The notes under the pieces: model-generated
Databases searched by the model: none
Seen by the model: only the letters and a program-made list of their open reading frames with translations
What the model was told of the DNA's origin: nothing
Assembly: GCA_964490435.1 (NCBI GenBank)
Contig: CAZBCF010000059.1
Location: forward strand, 1-5,696
Reading direction: 5' to 3'
DNA length: 5,696 nt
From: IMCC26077 sp964490435
Lineage (GTDB): Bacteria > Actinomycetota > Actinomycetes > Nanopelagicales > Nanopelagicaceae
Shown here: piece by piece, positions 1-5,696 of the stretch
Layout: the number at the start of each line of letters is the position of its first letter
Position numbering within the stretch: the stretch's first letter is position 1
Program-made: the position numbers and the translations under genes

Positions 1-1241
1 CCATCTGGATTGAGGTGCATCCCACCAACTTTGTAATTGAGAGAGCCATCCATGAATGCTGGCGCAGTTCCCTCGTAGACCATTGCGTTAGTCGTAACCA
101 CGCCAAGTAATTTCGTTGTGTCAGCCAGACATTGTGAGCCAAAACCACTTTTGATGGTCGTAGCCGACCAAGTACTCACTAAACCAGCAGCAGTATCTTT
201 CGCAACATCTTTCCAGTTATCTATGGTGACGAAAGCGCCCTGTTCGTTAGCGCGACTATTTGTGACTCCGGTGAAATCAGAGTTGCGGGGCATATTCTGC
301 ATCATCCCCGAAGTTGCCTTCGAACGCTCAATGACCGCGTAGAACTTTGGAACTTTCACAGGTTCTGCATCTATCGCAATCTTATTTTGCTCCGCATCAA
401 AAGTTTCTACAGTAATTAACGGATCTGCCATGCGACCCATCAGCCATCCAGTTAATTGATTGCTCACTCGCAAGGTCAACGATGCTCGAACTCCTTCTGG
501 GAAATCTTCCATCAAACCGCATCGACCTGTCTCAGTCCACGCGCACTCACCAGCCGAACCTCGAGTTCCAATTCGAATCGAACCATTAGGCAAAATCATC
601 TCTTCTGAGAATGGTCGCTCATACTGGAACCCACTCTTATCTGAATATGGGAGCACCATCGCAGTGAATTCATCAAAGACGGGTCCGCGTCCTGGGAACT
701 TTGTTGCCTTGAGCACGACATAGACGGCGTAGGTCTCTGCGCCACCACTGTTGGTCATACCCTCTGCGCGCCACAAACTGATACTCGAACCACCAGGCAA
801 GCCATCTCCAGGAGTATTTGCAACGAGCGCACTATCGACCTGCCGAATCAGCGTGGCAGTTTTGGTAAGTGGCTCATCTTTCTTGCGTATTGAGACGTTT
901 TCGATACACCACTGTTCGTTGGCGGCTTTACATGCTGGCAGTAAAAGGTTTGCGACATAGGTTTGGTCTGGTTTATTACAAGGATCCACACCGATAGCAG
1001 TACAGAGCCGGGCATTAGGCGTGCCATCAGTATTTATTCGCGGTACACCCTGAGCGGTGAGTGTTGAGACGTTCTCTCCCGAATTGAAGAAAGAATCAAC
1101 GATATTCACGCCGATGAGGTTGCTTCCTGGCGGAGTAGTGATGTTTGGCGCCCAGATCGCACCTTGAGTCGGAAGCATCGAGAACGATAATGCGGCGAGA
1201 ACCAATGCAACCAGGGAGGTGAATCGGAGCCTCTGCTTCAT
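1..1241 (-). CDS. Secreted cysteine-framework protein of unknown function, paralog A (partial, C-terminus outside window)
   Basis: The reading frame is open from an ATG at 1241 down to the left edge: 413 complete codons and no stop. I do not recognise the family. The N-terminus (MKQRLRFTSLVALVLAALSF) is a classical signal peptide with a basic n-region and hydrophobic core; cleavage is likely near residues 27-30, so the product should be exported. It aligns along its whole visible length with the gene just upstream. Both share seven cysteines (here 80, 88, 104, 112, 233, 241, 371), LTGWLMGRM at 263-271, WKDVAKDTAAGL at 343-354, and TNAM...GSLNY...NPDG at 384-414. By comparison with that paralog, about 110 residues are missing beyond the edge. 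The start lies 13 bp after the upstream stop with no visible Shine-Dalgarno, so translation may depend on coupling. Sampled G+C is about 48%. Function is unknown; a surface or matrix protein is a guess. Confidence 0.85.
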   Translation of the reverse strand, partial: MKQRLRFTSLVALVLAALSFSMLPTQGAIWAPNITTPPGSNLIGVNIVDSFFNSGENVSTLTAQGVPRINTDGTPNARLCTAIGVDPCNKPDQTYVANLLLPACKAANEQWCIENVSIRKKDEPLTKTATLIRQVDSALVANTPGDGLPGGSSISLWRAEGMTNSGGAETYAVYVVLKATKFPGRGPVFDEFTAMVLPYSDKSGFQYERPFSEEMILPNGSIRIGTRGSAGECAWTETGRCGLMEDFPEGVRASLTLRVSNQLTGWLMGRMADPLITVETFDAEQNKIAIDAEPVKVPKFYAVIERSKATSGMMQNMPRNSDFTGVTNSRANEQGAFVTIDNWKDVAKDTAAGLVSTWSATTIKSGFGSQCLADTTKLLGVVTTNAMVYEGTAPAFMDGSLNYKVGGMHLNPD

Positions 1242-1254
1242 AGCAGAGAATTTA

Positions 1255-2886
1255 CTACTTTTTCTTAAAACCGGAAGGGCACTTCGGGGCTGGCCCAGTT
1301 ATTTTTTTCGTAATTGTGCCTTTGATACAAATTAGAGGCTTTGTCGATTGCGAGAATTTGACTCTTATTTTAGGCGCAGAAAATGTGAAACCCTTAACAC
1401 CGACCTTTAACCAAGAATCATTCCCAACTCCTATCTCCGCGAAAGTCGAAGTTGAAATTTTCGACAATTTCCCATCATCTACAACTGAAACACTTGCTTT
1501 AACTGGTAAATTTCTCAAACCGTACAAGCAATCGGCTACTTTCCGATTGATTAGTAAATCGTACGTTCCTAAAAACTCACTTCCGTCTGGATTGTAGTGA
1601 AATCCAGCTACTTGATAATTTAGTGATCCCTCTTCAAAAGATGGTGCAATCCCGTCATAACCCATGGCGTTGGTCGATACAATTCCCTGTAAACCGGTTG
1701 GATTGAGTAAACAGGGAGAACCTCCGCCCCCTGTCATGCTAGTAAAATTCCAAGCGGTAGAAAGCCCTGCGGATGTATCGTGTGCAACATCGCGCCATGA
1801 ATCAATTATTTCGAAGATACCAGGAGAATCACCATTTATCAGATCAATAGCATTTGGATCAGGATTTCCGTACCCATCTTCTAGCCATGTCTCTCTAAGT
1901 TTTGGGGTTAGATTTTTTTTCGGAATCGATACATTTAATATTGGAATCTGTACCACGTTAGCACTCACAGTGAGTTTGCTGTAGTCGTTATCTATTTTCG
2001 CAATTTTCACTTGAGGATCTTCCATGCGCCCCATCAACCAGCCAGTTAAGTCATTACGTAGGCGAATTGAAATTGAGGCGAAAGTATTATCTTCGAAATC
2101 CACCGGCAATCCACACTTACCATCTTCGGTCCACACACAATCTAGATCTCCGCCAGTTATTTGGAATCTCCTTGCGCCCTCCTGATTGGTGATTTCGGCC
2201 AATGCCATACGTGAGAAAGGTACTTTCTTACTTGATTCAAAATTTCCAACTTCTTTGTAAGGCAATATATGAACTGATAATCGAGCGCCGGGGCGTACGC
2301 CTCTTTTCATTTCAGGAAAATTTGCCATTAATACGCGCGCCATCACCGCGTAAGTGTCAGAACCTCCTGCGTTAGGGGAATCTGAGGCGTCCCACAATGA
2401 AATGGTCCCACCTCGTGGATAAAATAATTTTTGATTTTCAGGAGTATTGATGCCTTGTACTTGCCGGATGAATTTACTTGATTTTGGAGTTGAACCCCTT
2501 CTAGAAATCGAGAGTCCCTCCACACACCAATTTTCAAGTTTTGATTCACAATGGGGTAAAAGTATCGAGATCCACGTTGGCTTTGACCCTGCGTCCAGAC
2601 ATGGATCTTCGTCGAAAGTTCTACACAATTCATACCTGGCAGGTGTTCGAGTATCCTGATTTTCGGGAACAGTAATTATTCGGATTTTTGAAGCTTCCAT
2701 ACCTGAATATGTTTCAGCAGTTCTCCACCCAACCATGACATCGCTTAATTCGTTACCTATTACAGTGGTGCTTGGTGCGTTTTCTGTTGCACGAGTTCCC
2801 TGTAAATTCGCACTAAAAGCAAGGACCAAAACTATGGTGCATATGACTCTTCTCGAAATTTTGTGACGAGATAAAATTCTCCGCAT
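1255..2886 (-). CDS. Secreted cysteine-framework protein of unknown function, paralog B, with Lys-rich two-Cys C-terminal tail
   Basis: This is a complete gene of 543 codons from the ATG at 2886; I do not recognise the family. I chose the ATG because it gives a good signal peptide: basic RRILSRHKISRR, then a hydrophobic run (about 14-28), then a TRA/TEN-like cleavage site near residue 33. A GTG at 2919 would add 11 residues and overlap the upstream gene by 14 bp; it cannot be excluded. The mature part has ten cysteines (88, 96, 113, 121, 250, 258, 392, 453, 520, 536), an even number suited to disulfides outside the cell. Three adjacent pairs share the spacing C-x7-C. Other landmarks are LTGWLMGRMEDP (280-291), WRDVAHDTSAGL (364-375), TNAM (405-408) and HYNPDG (430-435). 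The C-terminus is CIKG...KCPSGFKKK. The stop is TAG followed in frame by TAA. Sampled G+C is about 38-40%, below both neighbours. The tail could be an envelope-attachment module, which is inference. Confidence 0.88.
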   Translation of the reverse strand: MRRILSRHKISRRVICTIVLVLAFSANLQGTRATENAPSTTVIGNELSDVMVGWRTAETYSGMEASKIRIITVPENQDTRTPARYELCRTFDEDPCLDAGSKPTWISILLPHCESKLENWCVEGLSISRRGSTPKSSKFIRQVQGINTPENQKLFYPRGGTISLWDASDSPNAGGSDTYAVMARVLMANFPEMKRGVRPGARLSVHILPYKEVGNFESSKKVPFSRMALAEITNQEGARRFQITGGDLDCVWTEDGKCGLPVDFEDNTFASISIRLRNDLTGWLMGRMEDPQVKIAKIDNDYSKLTVSANVVQIPILNVSIPKKNLTPKLRETWLEDGYGNPDPNAIDLINGDSPGIFEIIDSWRDVAHDTSAGLSTAWNFTSMTGGGGSPCLLNPTGLQGIVSTNAMGYDGIAPSFEEGSLNYQVAGFHYNPDGSEFLGTYDLLINRKVADCLYGLRNLPVKASVSVVDDGKLSKISTSTFAEIGVGNDSWLKVGVKGFTFSAPKIRVKFSQSTKPLICIKGTITKKITGPAPKCPSGFKKK

Positions 2887-2905
2887 TGATGAGAATTGTA
2901 AACTA

Positions 2906-3877
2906 CTAGACACTCGCACGCTTCAGCCTATCTCGAATAGCAACTGCTACTCCTGGCCCCGATGGTGGTACGACATAAATTGCCGGCAGGTTCTTCCGAT
3001 CCCCTTCGCGAAGCGCGTCATAGAGCATCCGGGCGTACTCCTCATCATTCCTCGGCGCTGCTAGTCGAATCGCACCATCAGGAGTGGGGAACTTATCCAA
3101 AGCAAGGAAACCCACGCCTGCAATACATGCAACGATCGGATTCTCAGCATCTAAAAGGAAGACCCTCGCGCGCGGTGAGTAGTGCTGTTCTAACGTGCCA
3201 GATGCACGCACCTGAGAGGAACTCTCATCAACTGTTAACCCGGTTGCTTTCTCGATCATCTCTCGAGTTATCGCACCCGGACGCAGGATTTTTGGTGCAG
3301 CACCGAGGCACTCGATAATCGTCGATTCGACGCCCACCTCTGATGAACCACCATCAAGAATCAGATCAGTATCAGGATTAAGGTACGCGCCAATCTCTTC
3401 GTCAACGGCGAGCGCGCTGGTTGGTGAGATCGCACCGAAGCGATTAGCGCTAGGCGCTGCAACGCCGACACCAGCAAGTTTCAAGAAATGCAATGCAACT
3501 GGGTGCTCTGGGATTCGAATACCAACACTTGTTTGACCACCAGTGATGTAATCACCAACACTCTTACTGCGCGGCAGAATCAGAGTCATCGGCCCAGGCC
3601 AAAATGCGCGAGCCAGGGCGATTGCATACGTTGGGATATCGGTGACCCACTGTTCGAGTTGATCGATATCCGATAAATGCACGATGACCGGGTGATCGTG
3701 AGGACGTCCCTTTACTGCATAAATGCGCGCGACTGCCGCCGGATTTGTCGCATCTGCACCTAAGCCGTAGACCGTCTCAGTAGGGAAAGCGACCAATCCC
3801 CCAGCGCGAAGTTTTGCAGCAGCGCTGGCCAAGGCTTCGGTTGAGCAATTCGAGAGAATCCCCCGGTGAGCACACAT
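2906..3877 (-). CDS. tsaC: L-threonylcarbamoyladenylate synthase, two-domain Sua5/TsaC2 type
   Basis: The enzyme makes threonylcarbamoyl-AMP from threonine, bicarbonate and ATP in the cytoplasm. This is the first step in forming t6A at position 37 of ANN-decoding tRNAs; TsaD with its partners then transfers the group. The YrdC-type domain fills about residues 11-205: FPTETVYGLGADA at 31-43, KGRPHDHP at 56-63, FWPGPMTLIL at 92-101, GIRIPEHP at 119-126, APSANRFGAISPT at 141-153, STIIE at 185-189 and LRPGAI at 198-203. The SGTLEQHYSP linker (226-235) and the following ~90 residues match the Sua5 C-terminal domain, so this is the long form and not the short YrdC/TsaC form. The 323-residue length suits that family. 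The ATG directly abuts an AT-alternating tract with no Shine-Dalgarno, so the mRNA may be leaderless. The stop is 19 bp before the likely start of the secreted-protein gene, which suggests a leftward operon of otherwise unrelated function. Confidence 0.96.
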   Translation of the reverse strand: MCAHRGILSNCSTEALASAAAKLRAGGLVAFPTETVYGLGADATNPAAVARIYAVKGRPHDHPVIVHLSDIDQLEQWVTDIPTYAIALARAFWPGPMTLILPRSKSVGDYITGGQTSVGIRIPEHPVALHFLKLAGVGVAAPSANRFGAISPTSALAVDEEIGAYLNPDTDLILDGGSSEVGVESTIIECLGAAPKILRPGAITREMIEKATGLTVDESSSQVRASGTLEQHYSPRARVFLLDAENPIVACIAGVGFLALDKFPTPDGAIRLAAPRNDEEYARMLYDALREGDRKNLPAIYVVPPSGPGVAVAIRDRLKRASV

Positions 3878-3886
3878 ATATATATT
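3876..3886. promoter_or_regulatory. Candidate divergent promoter core: AT-alternating tract usable as -10 in both directions
   Basis: The 55 bp between the leftward tsaC start (3877) and the rightward SIMPL-protein start (3933) must hold promoters for both units unless they lie inside the genes. Its core is a self-complementary alternating AT run. Rightward it contains TATATT (3881-3886), one mismatch from TATAAT, which puts transcription start near 3893; I see no good -35. Leftward it offers AATATA (3886-3881) with TTAAAG about 17 bp upstream, which puts the transcript start at or beside the tsaC ATG and so implies a leaderless message. The two -10 hexamers overlap, so the two polymerases would compete. 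This is a prediction from sequence only. Confidence 0.45.
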
Positions 3887-3932
3887 GTCGCACTATGAGG
3901 AATCTTTAAGGAAAGTGCGAGAAGATGAGGCC

Positions 3933-4667
3933 ATGAGAAGAAATAGCCGCAACCGACTGATCCCAGCAACACTTCTAGCAACGTGCCTTGCCCTACTTCC
4001 GCTAGGAATCGGGGCGCAGAGCGCCTCTGCTGCCTCAGCGGGCGTGAGCGTGCAGGGTTCTGGAACGGTCAAAGTCACTCCAGATACTGTCCGACTCAAC
4101 GCGGTGATCTCGTTTGTTGGCACCACGAATGCCGTCGCATCAAAGACGGTGAGCACCAGCGCTGCCGCATTTCGCGCCGCTCTGAAGGATAAGAAAGTGG
4201 CGGCAAAAGATATTCAATCGCAGAGCCTCACCATTTATCCCGAATACACCTGGACGCAAGAGAAGGGACAGGAGTTGAAGGGCTACCGCGCGAGTCAAAG
4301 TTTCACGGTCCTCATTCGCGATGAGACTAATGCCGGAATGATCATCGATGCTGCCGTTGATGCGGGCGGAGATAACATCCAAGTCTCAGGTGTCACTCCA
4401 ATCGTCCTAGAAGTTGATGATGCGCAAGATGCTGCGCGGGAGAAGGCAGTTGCCAAGGCAAAACGGAAAGCCACGGCATATGCAAAACTTCTTGGCTTCG
4501 AACTTGGACGCATCCTTTGGGTCAGTGAGACCTCCTCTTCATACAATCCACCGATATTCGGCGTCGCTAAGGCTGCTACATCTGAGGCGGCTGCTGCGCC
4601 CACTGAAATCGACCTTGGCGAACAAGATGTCACTGTGACAGTTGATGTGCGGTGGGCTATTAAGTGA
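3933..4667 (+). CDS. Secreted SIMPL-domain (DUF541) protein
   Basis: This 244-residue exported protein carries a SIMPL/DUF541 domain (the oxidative-stress defence and BP26-like family, general function unresolved). A signal peptide covers about residues 1-33: basic MRRNSRNR, a hydrophobic core from LIPATLL to about 27, and cleavage near ASA/ASAG. The domain follows: VSVQGSGTVKVTPDTVRLN (38-56), GYRASQSFTVLIRD (117-130), the NIQVSGVTPIVLE strand (148-160), then the typical DAAREKAVAKAKRKATAYAK helix (166-185) leading into LLGFELGRILWVSE (186-199). An Ala-rich loop and a final strand (QDVTVTVDVRW) complete the fold, so nothing is missing. I chose the ATG at 3933 because it yields a clean signal peptide; AGAAG and GAGG lie 8 and 2 bp upstream. 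A TTG at 3885 or GTG at 3915 would add 16 or 6 charged residues. The stop overlaps the next gene's start by 4 bp, which indicates an operon with it. Confidence 0.92.
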   Translation: MRRNSRNRLIPATLLATCLALLPLGIGAQSASAASAGVSVQGSGTVKVTPDTVRLNAVISFVGTTNAVASKTVSTSAAAFRAALKDKKVAAKDIQSQSLTIYPEYTWTQEKGQELKGYRASQSFTVLIRDETNAGMIIDAAVDAGGDNIQVSGVTPIVLEVDDAQDAAREKAVAKAKRKATAYAKLLGFELGRILWVSETSSSYNPPIFGVAKAATSEAAAAPTEIDLGEQDVTVTVDVRWAIK

Positions 4668-5599
4668 GCGATCAGTTAGATCGCACACTTCAATCCTTAC
4701 TGCGCGAGGGGAAATTAACCCCGACTCTTGCTGATGAGATTCGGCAGCGCTTTGCCGATGCGAGCGCTACCGAGATCTCCGCCTCTAAAAGTGCGGGTGA
4801 ATCACGACGTTCGATTCTCGCAGAAATCGGTGGCTACCTCGGCGGGGCATTTACTGCTATCGCCGCTGCGATTTTGCTTAGCTCGCAATGGGATCGCTTG
4901 ACGAAAGTCGGACAAGTCTCGATTTTTGCTGTGAGCGCACTGCTCTTAGGGATACTCGCCTATCGTCTAAATTATGTAAAAAATGCACAACGTCGCGTTG
5001 CCGGATTGCTCTTCCCGGCGAGCGCATTAGCGACGACTGCAGCCGTCGGAACAGTTTTCGGAAATGACGGCCCATACTCACTGGCGTTCTTCGCGGGTGC
5101 TCTTGTGGCGCTCCTTGGTTACTTACGCGTGCAAACTCCGATTGGGCATATCGCATTGTATGTTGCGCTCTTTGCCACGATTGTCGCGGCCAATGAACAA
5201 CTCTTCGATTCACGTTTTGATCTCCCACTTCTTATTTCTTGGTTATCGCTTGCTTCTACCTGGCTTTGGCTCACTGTGCGACTTACTTTGCAAGAGGATT
5301 ACTGGGGATATTCACTGGTGATGGGAACATATTTCATCTCTGCGCAATATCTTCAAATCCAAGATCAGAATCTCTTCTCGTACATCGTCTCCGCACTTAC
5401 CGCCGCACTAGGGATCTGGCTCTACTTACAGACAAGAAAATGGCCACTATTAATTGGAGCGCTCATCATCGCTACCGTCGGAGTCGGCACCTTCATCGTC
5501 GAGACCTTCAACGGTGCACTCGGAGCCGCCCTCGCCCTGCTGGTTGGCGGCCTGATTCTCATCGGCGGGAGCCTCTGGGCCTTCCGCAGTGAGCGGTAA
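4664..5599 (+). CDS. DUF2157-type multi-pass membrane protein
   Basis: The 311-residue product has a soluble N-terminal stretch (1-50) with a short helical segment, QLDRTLQSLLREGKLTPTLA. This matches the start of DUF2157 proteins, where a small cytoplasmic region precedes the membrane part. The diagnostic block is at 53-79: AEIGGYLGGAFTAIAAAILL followed by SSQWDRL, equivalent to the Gly-rich helix plus S-x-x-W-D of the family. About ten hydrophobic segments follow, near 52-72, 82-100, 111-131, 138-153, 161-176, 188-206, 214-231, 238-255, 260-280 and 285-305, so it is an integral inner-membrane protein. No catalytic motif is visible and the family has no firm function. The GTG start sits inside GTGA, overlapping the SIMPL gene's stop; a G-rich GGTGGG lies 7 bp upstream. 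Translational coupling and a shared envelope role with the SIMPL protein are inference. Confidence 0.88.
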   Translation: MSDQLDRTLQSLLREGKLTPTLADEIRQRFADASATEISASKSAGESRRSILAEIGGYLGGAFTAIAAAILLSSQWDRLTKVGQVSIFAVSALLLGILAYRLNYVKNAQRRVAGLLFPASALATTAAVGTVFGNDGPYSLAFFAGALVALLGYLRVQTPIGHIALYVALFATIVAANEQLFDSRFDLPLLISWLSLASTWLWLTVRLTLQEDYWGYSLVMGTYFISAQYLQIQDQNLFSYIVSALTAALGIWLYLQTRKWPLLIGALIIATVGVGTFIVETFNGALGAALALLVGGLILIGGSLWAFRSER

Positions 5600-5626
5600 T
5601 TGCGACCTCGCTCGATTGAACCTGGT

Positions 5627-5655
5627 TTGGTGCGCTCCGCGCCAGGCATTACGCT
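5627..5655 (+). promoter_or_regulatory. Possible promoter for the tRNA-Glu gene
   Basis: TTGGTG (5627-5632) and TACGCT (5650-5655) are separated by 17 bp, giving a predicted transcription start about 14 nt before the tRNA 5' end. Both hexamers are imperfect: the -35 matches consensus in three of six positions and the -10 in four. Placement is reasonable, but readthrough from the upstream operon is an alternative. Confidence 0.25.
5628..5644. other. Short GC-rich hairpin between the membrane-protein gene and the tRNA
   Basis: TGGTGCG (5628-5634) and CGCGCCA (5638-5644) pair over seven positions, one of them a G-U, around a 3-nt CTC loop. It lies 28 bp after the DUF2157 stop, a sensible place for a terminator of the rightward operon. 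No T-run follows on either strand, so it is not a canonical intrinsic terminator. It could also be chance in a short GC-rich spot. It overlaps the possible -35 of the tRNA. Confidence 0.3.
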
Positions 5656-5675
5656 TAGCCTCTCCACAACGGAAC

Positions 5676-5696
5676 GTCCCCATCGTCTAGTGGCCT
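5676..5696 (+). tRNA. tRNA-Glu, 5' part only (cut by the window edge)
   Basis: The last 21 bases read GTCCCCA (acceptor strand), TC (positions 8-9), GTC (D-stem) and TAGTGGCCT (D-loop). This is the characteristic 5' third of bacterial tRNA-Glu, very close to the E. coli form beginning GUCCCCUUCGUCUAG. The anticodon lies outside the window, so identity rests on the 5' half alone. No upstream tRNA is visible, so this is either a single gene or the first of a cluster. Confidence 0.8.

Noticed and set aside
118..960. Three rightward open frames (118-342, 460-723, 751-960) opposite paralog A
   Set aside because: They lie antisense to a continuous leftward frame with a signal peptide and clear paralogy to its neighbour. 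Their translations show no domain-like pattern.
1258..1265. A-rich end of paralog B (Lys codons before TAG) as a frameshift site into paralog A
   Set aside because: The run is interrupted and short. The stop is followed by an in-frame TAA, and paralog A has its own signal peptide, so it must be made as a separate protein.
2343..2659. Small open frames on both strands inside paralog B
   Set aside because: They overlap conserved cysteine-bearing codons of paralog B, are low in complexity and have no plausible start signals.
2962..3318. A 118-codon rightward frame antisense to tsaC
   Set aside because: It is fully inside the well-supported tsaC coding region and its translation resembles no protein family.
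3885..3932. N-terminal extension of the SIMPL protein from a TTG at 3885
   Set aside because: It would put sixteen mostly charged residues before a good signal peptide and would start inside the predicted -10 element. The ATG at 3933 is simpler.
3984..3986. Cysteine in the SIMPL signal peptide (LLATC) as a lipoprotein attachment site
   Set aside because: Thr directly before the Cys does not fit a lipobox, and the hydrophobic core continues beyond it. Signal peptidase I cleavage near ASA fits better.
4528..4650. Ala/Ser-rich stretch near the SIMPL C-terminus as an unusual insertion
   Set aside because: Loops of this kind before the last strand are common in the SIMPL family, so it is ordinary.

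Overview
The window looks like compact, gene-dense actinobacterial chromosome of moderate G+C: roughly 38-40% in one gene and about 48-58% in most others, from sampled lines counted by eye. The two-domain Sua5-type tRNA-modification enzyme, the mostly weak Shine-Dalgarno signals, a possibly leaderless start and the tRNA-Glu sequence all fit. A small-genome freshwater or planktonic actinobacterium (Nanopelagicales-like or a Luna-type Microbacteriaceae) is my best guess, but this is inference and not shown by a marker gene.

The left two thirds (1-3877) reads leftward as one apparent operon. A threonylcarbamoyl-AMP synthase gene (tsaC/Sua5) comes first. It is followed with almost no spacing by two tandem genes for secreted, cysteine-containing proteins that are clear paralogs. 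The second paralog runs off the left edge of the window. Neither paralog belongs to a family I can name. They share a fixed cysteine framework, a strongly conserved LTGWLMGRMxDP block and a TNAM...GSLNY...NPDG block. The complete one ends in a Lys-rich two-cysteine tail.

A 55-bp divergent intergenic region (3878-3932) carries an AT-alternating tract that could serve as a -10 element in both directions. From it, two genes read rightward: a secreted SIMPL/DUF541-domain protein, and a multi-pass membrane protein of the DUF2157 type. They overlap by four bases (GTGA) and so are probably translationally coupled. Together they look like a small envelope-associated unit, although neither has an established function.

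After a 76-bp gap with a short hairpin and a possible promoter, the first 21 nt of a tRNA-Glu gene begin at the right edge. I saw no mobile element, CRISPR array or phage gene, and no gene-free stretch over 300 bp.
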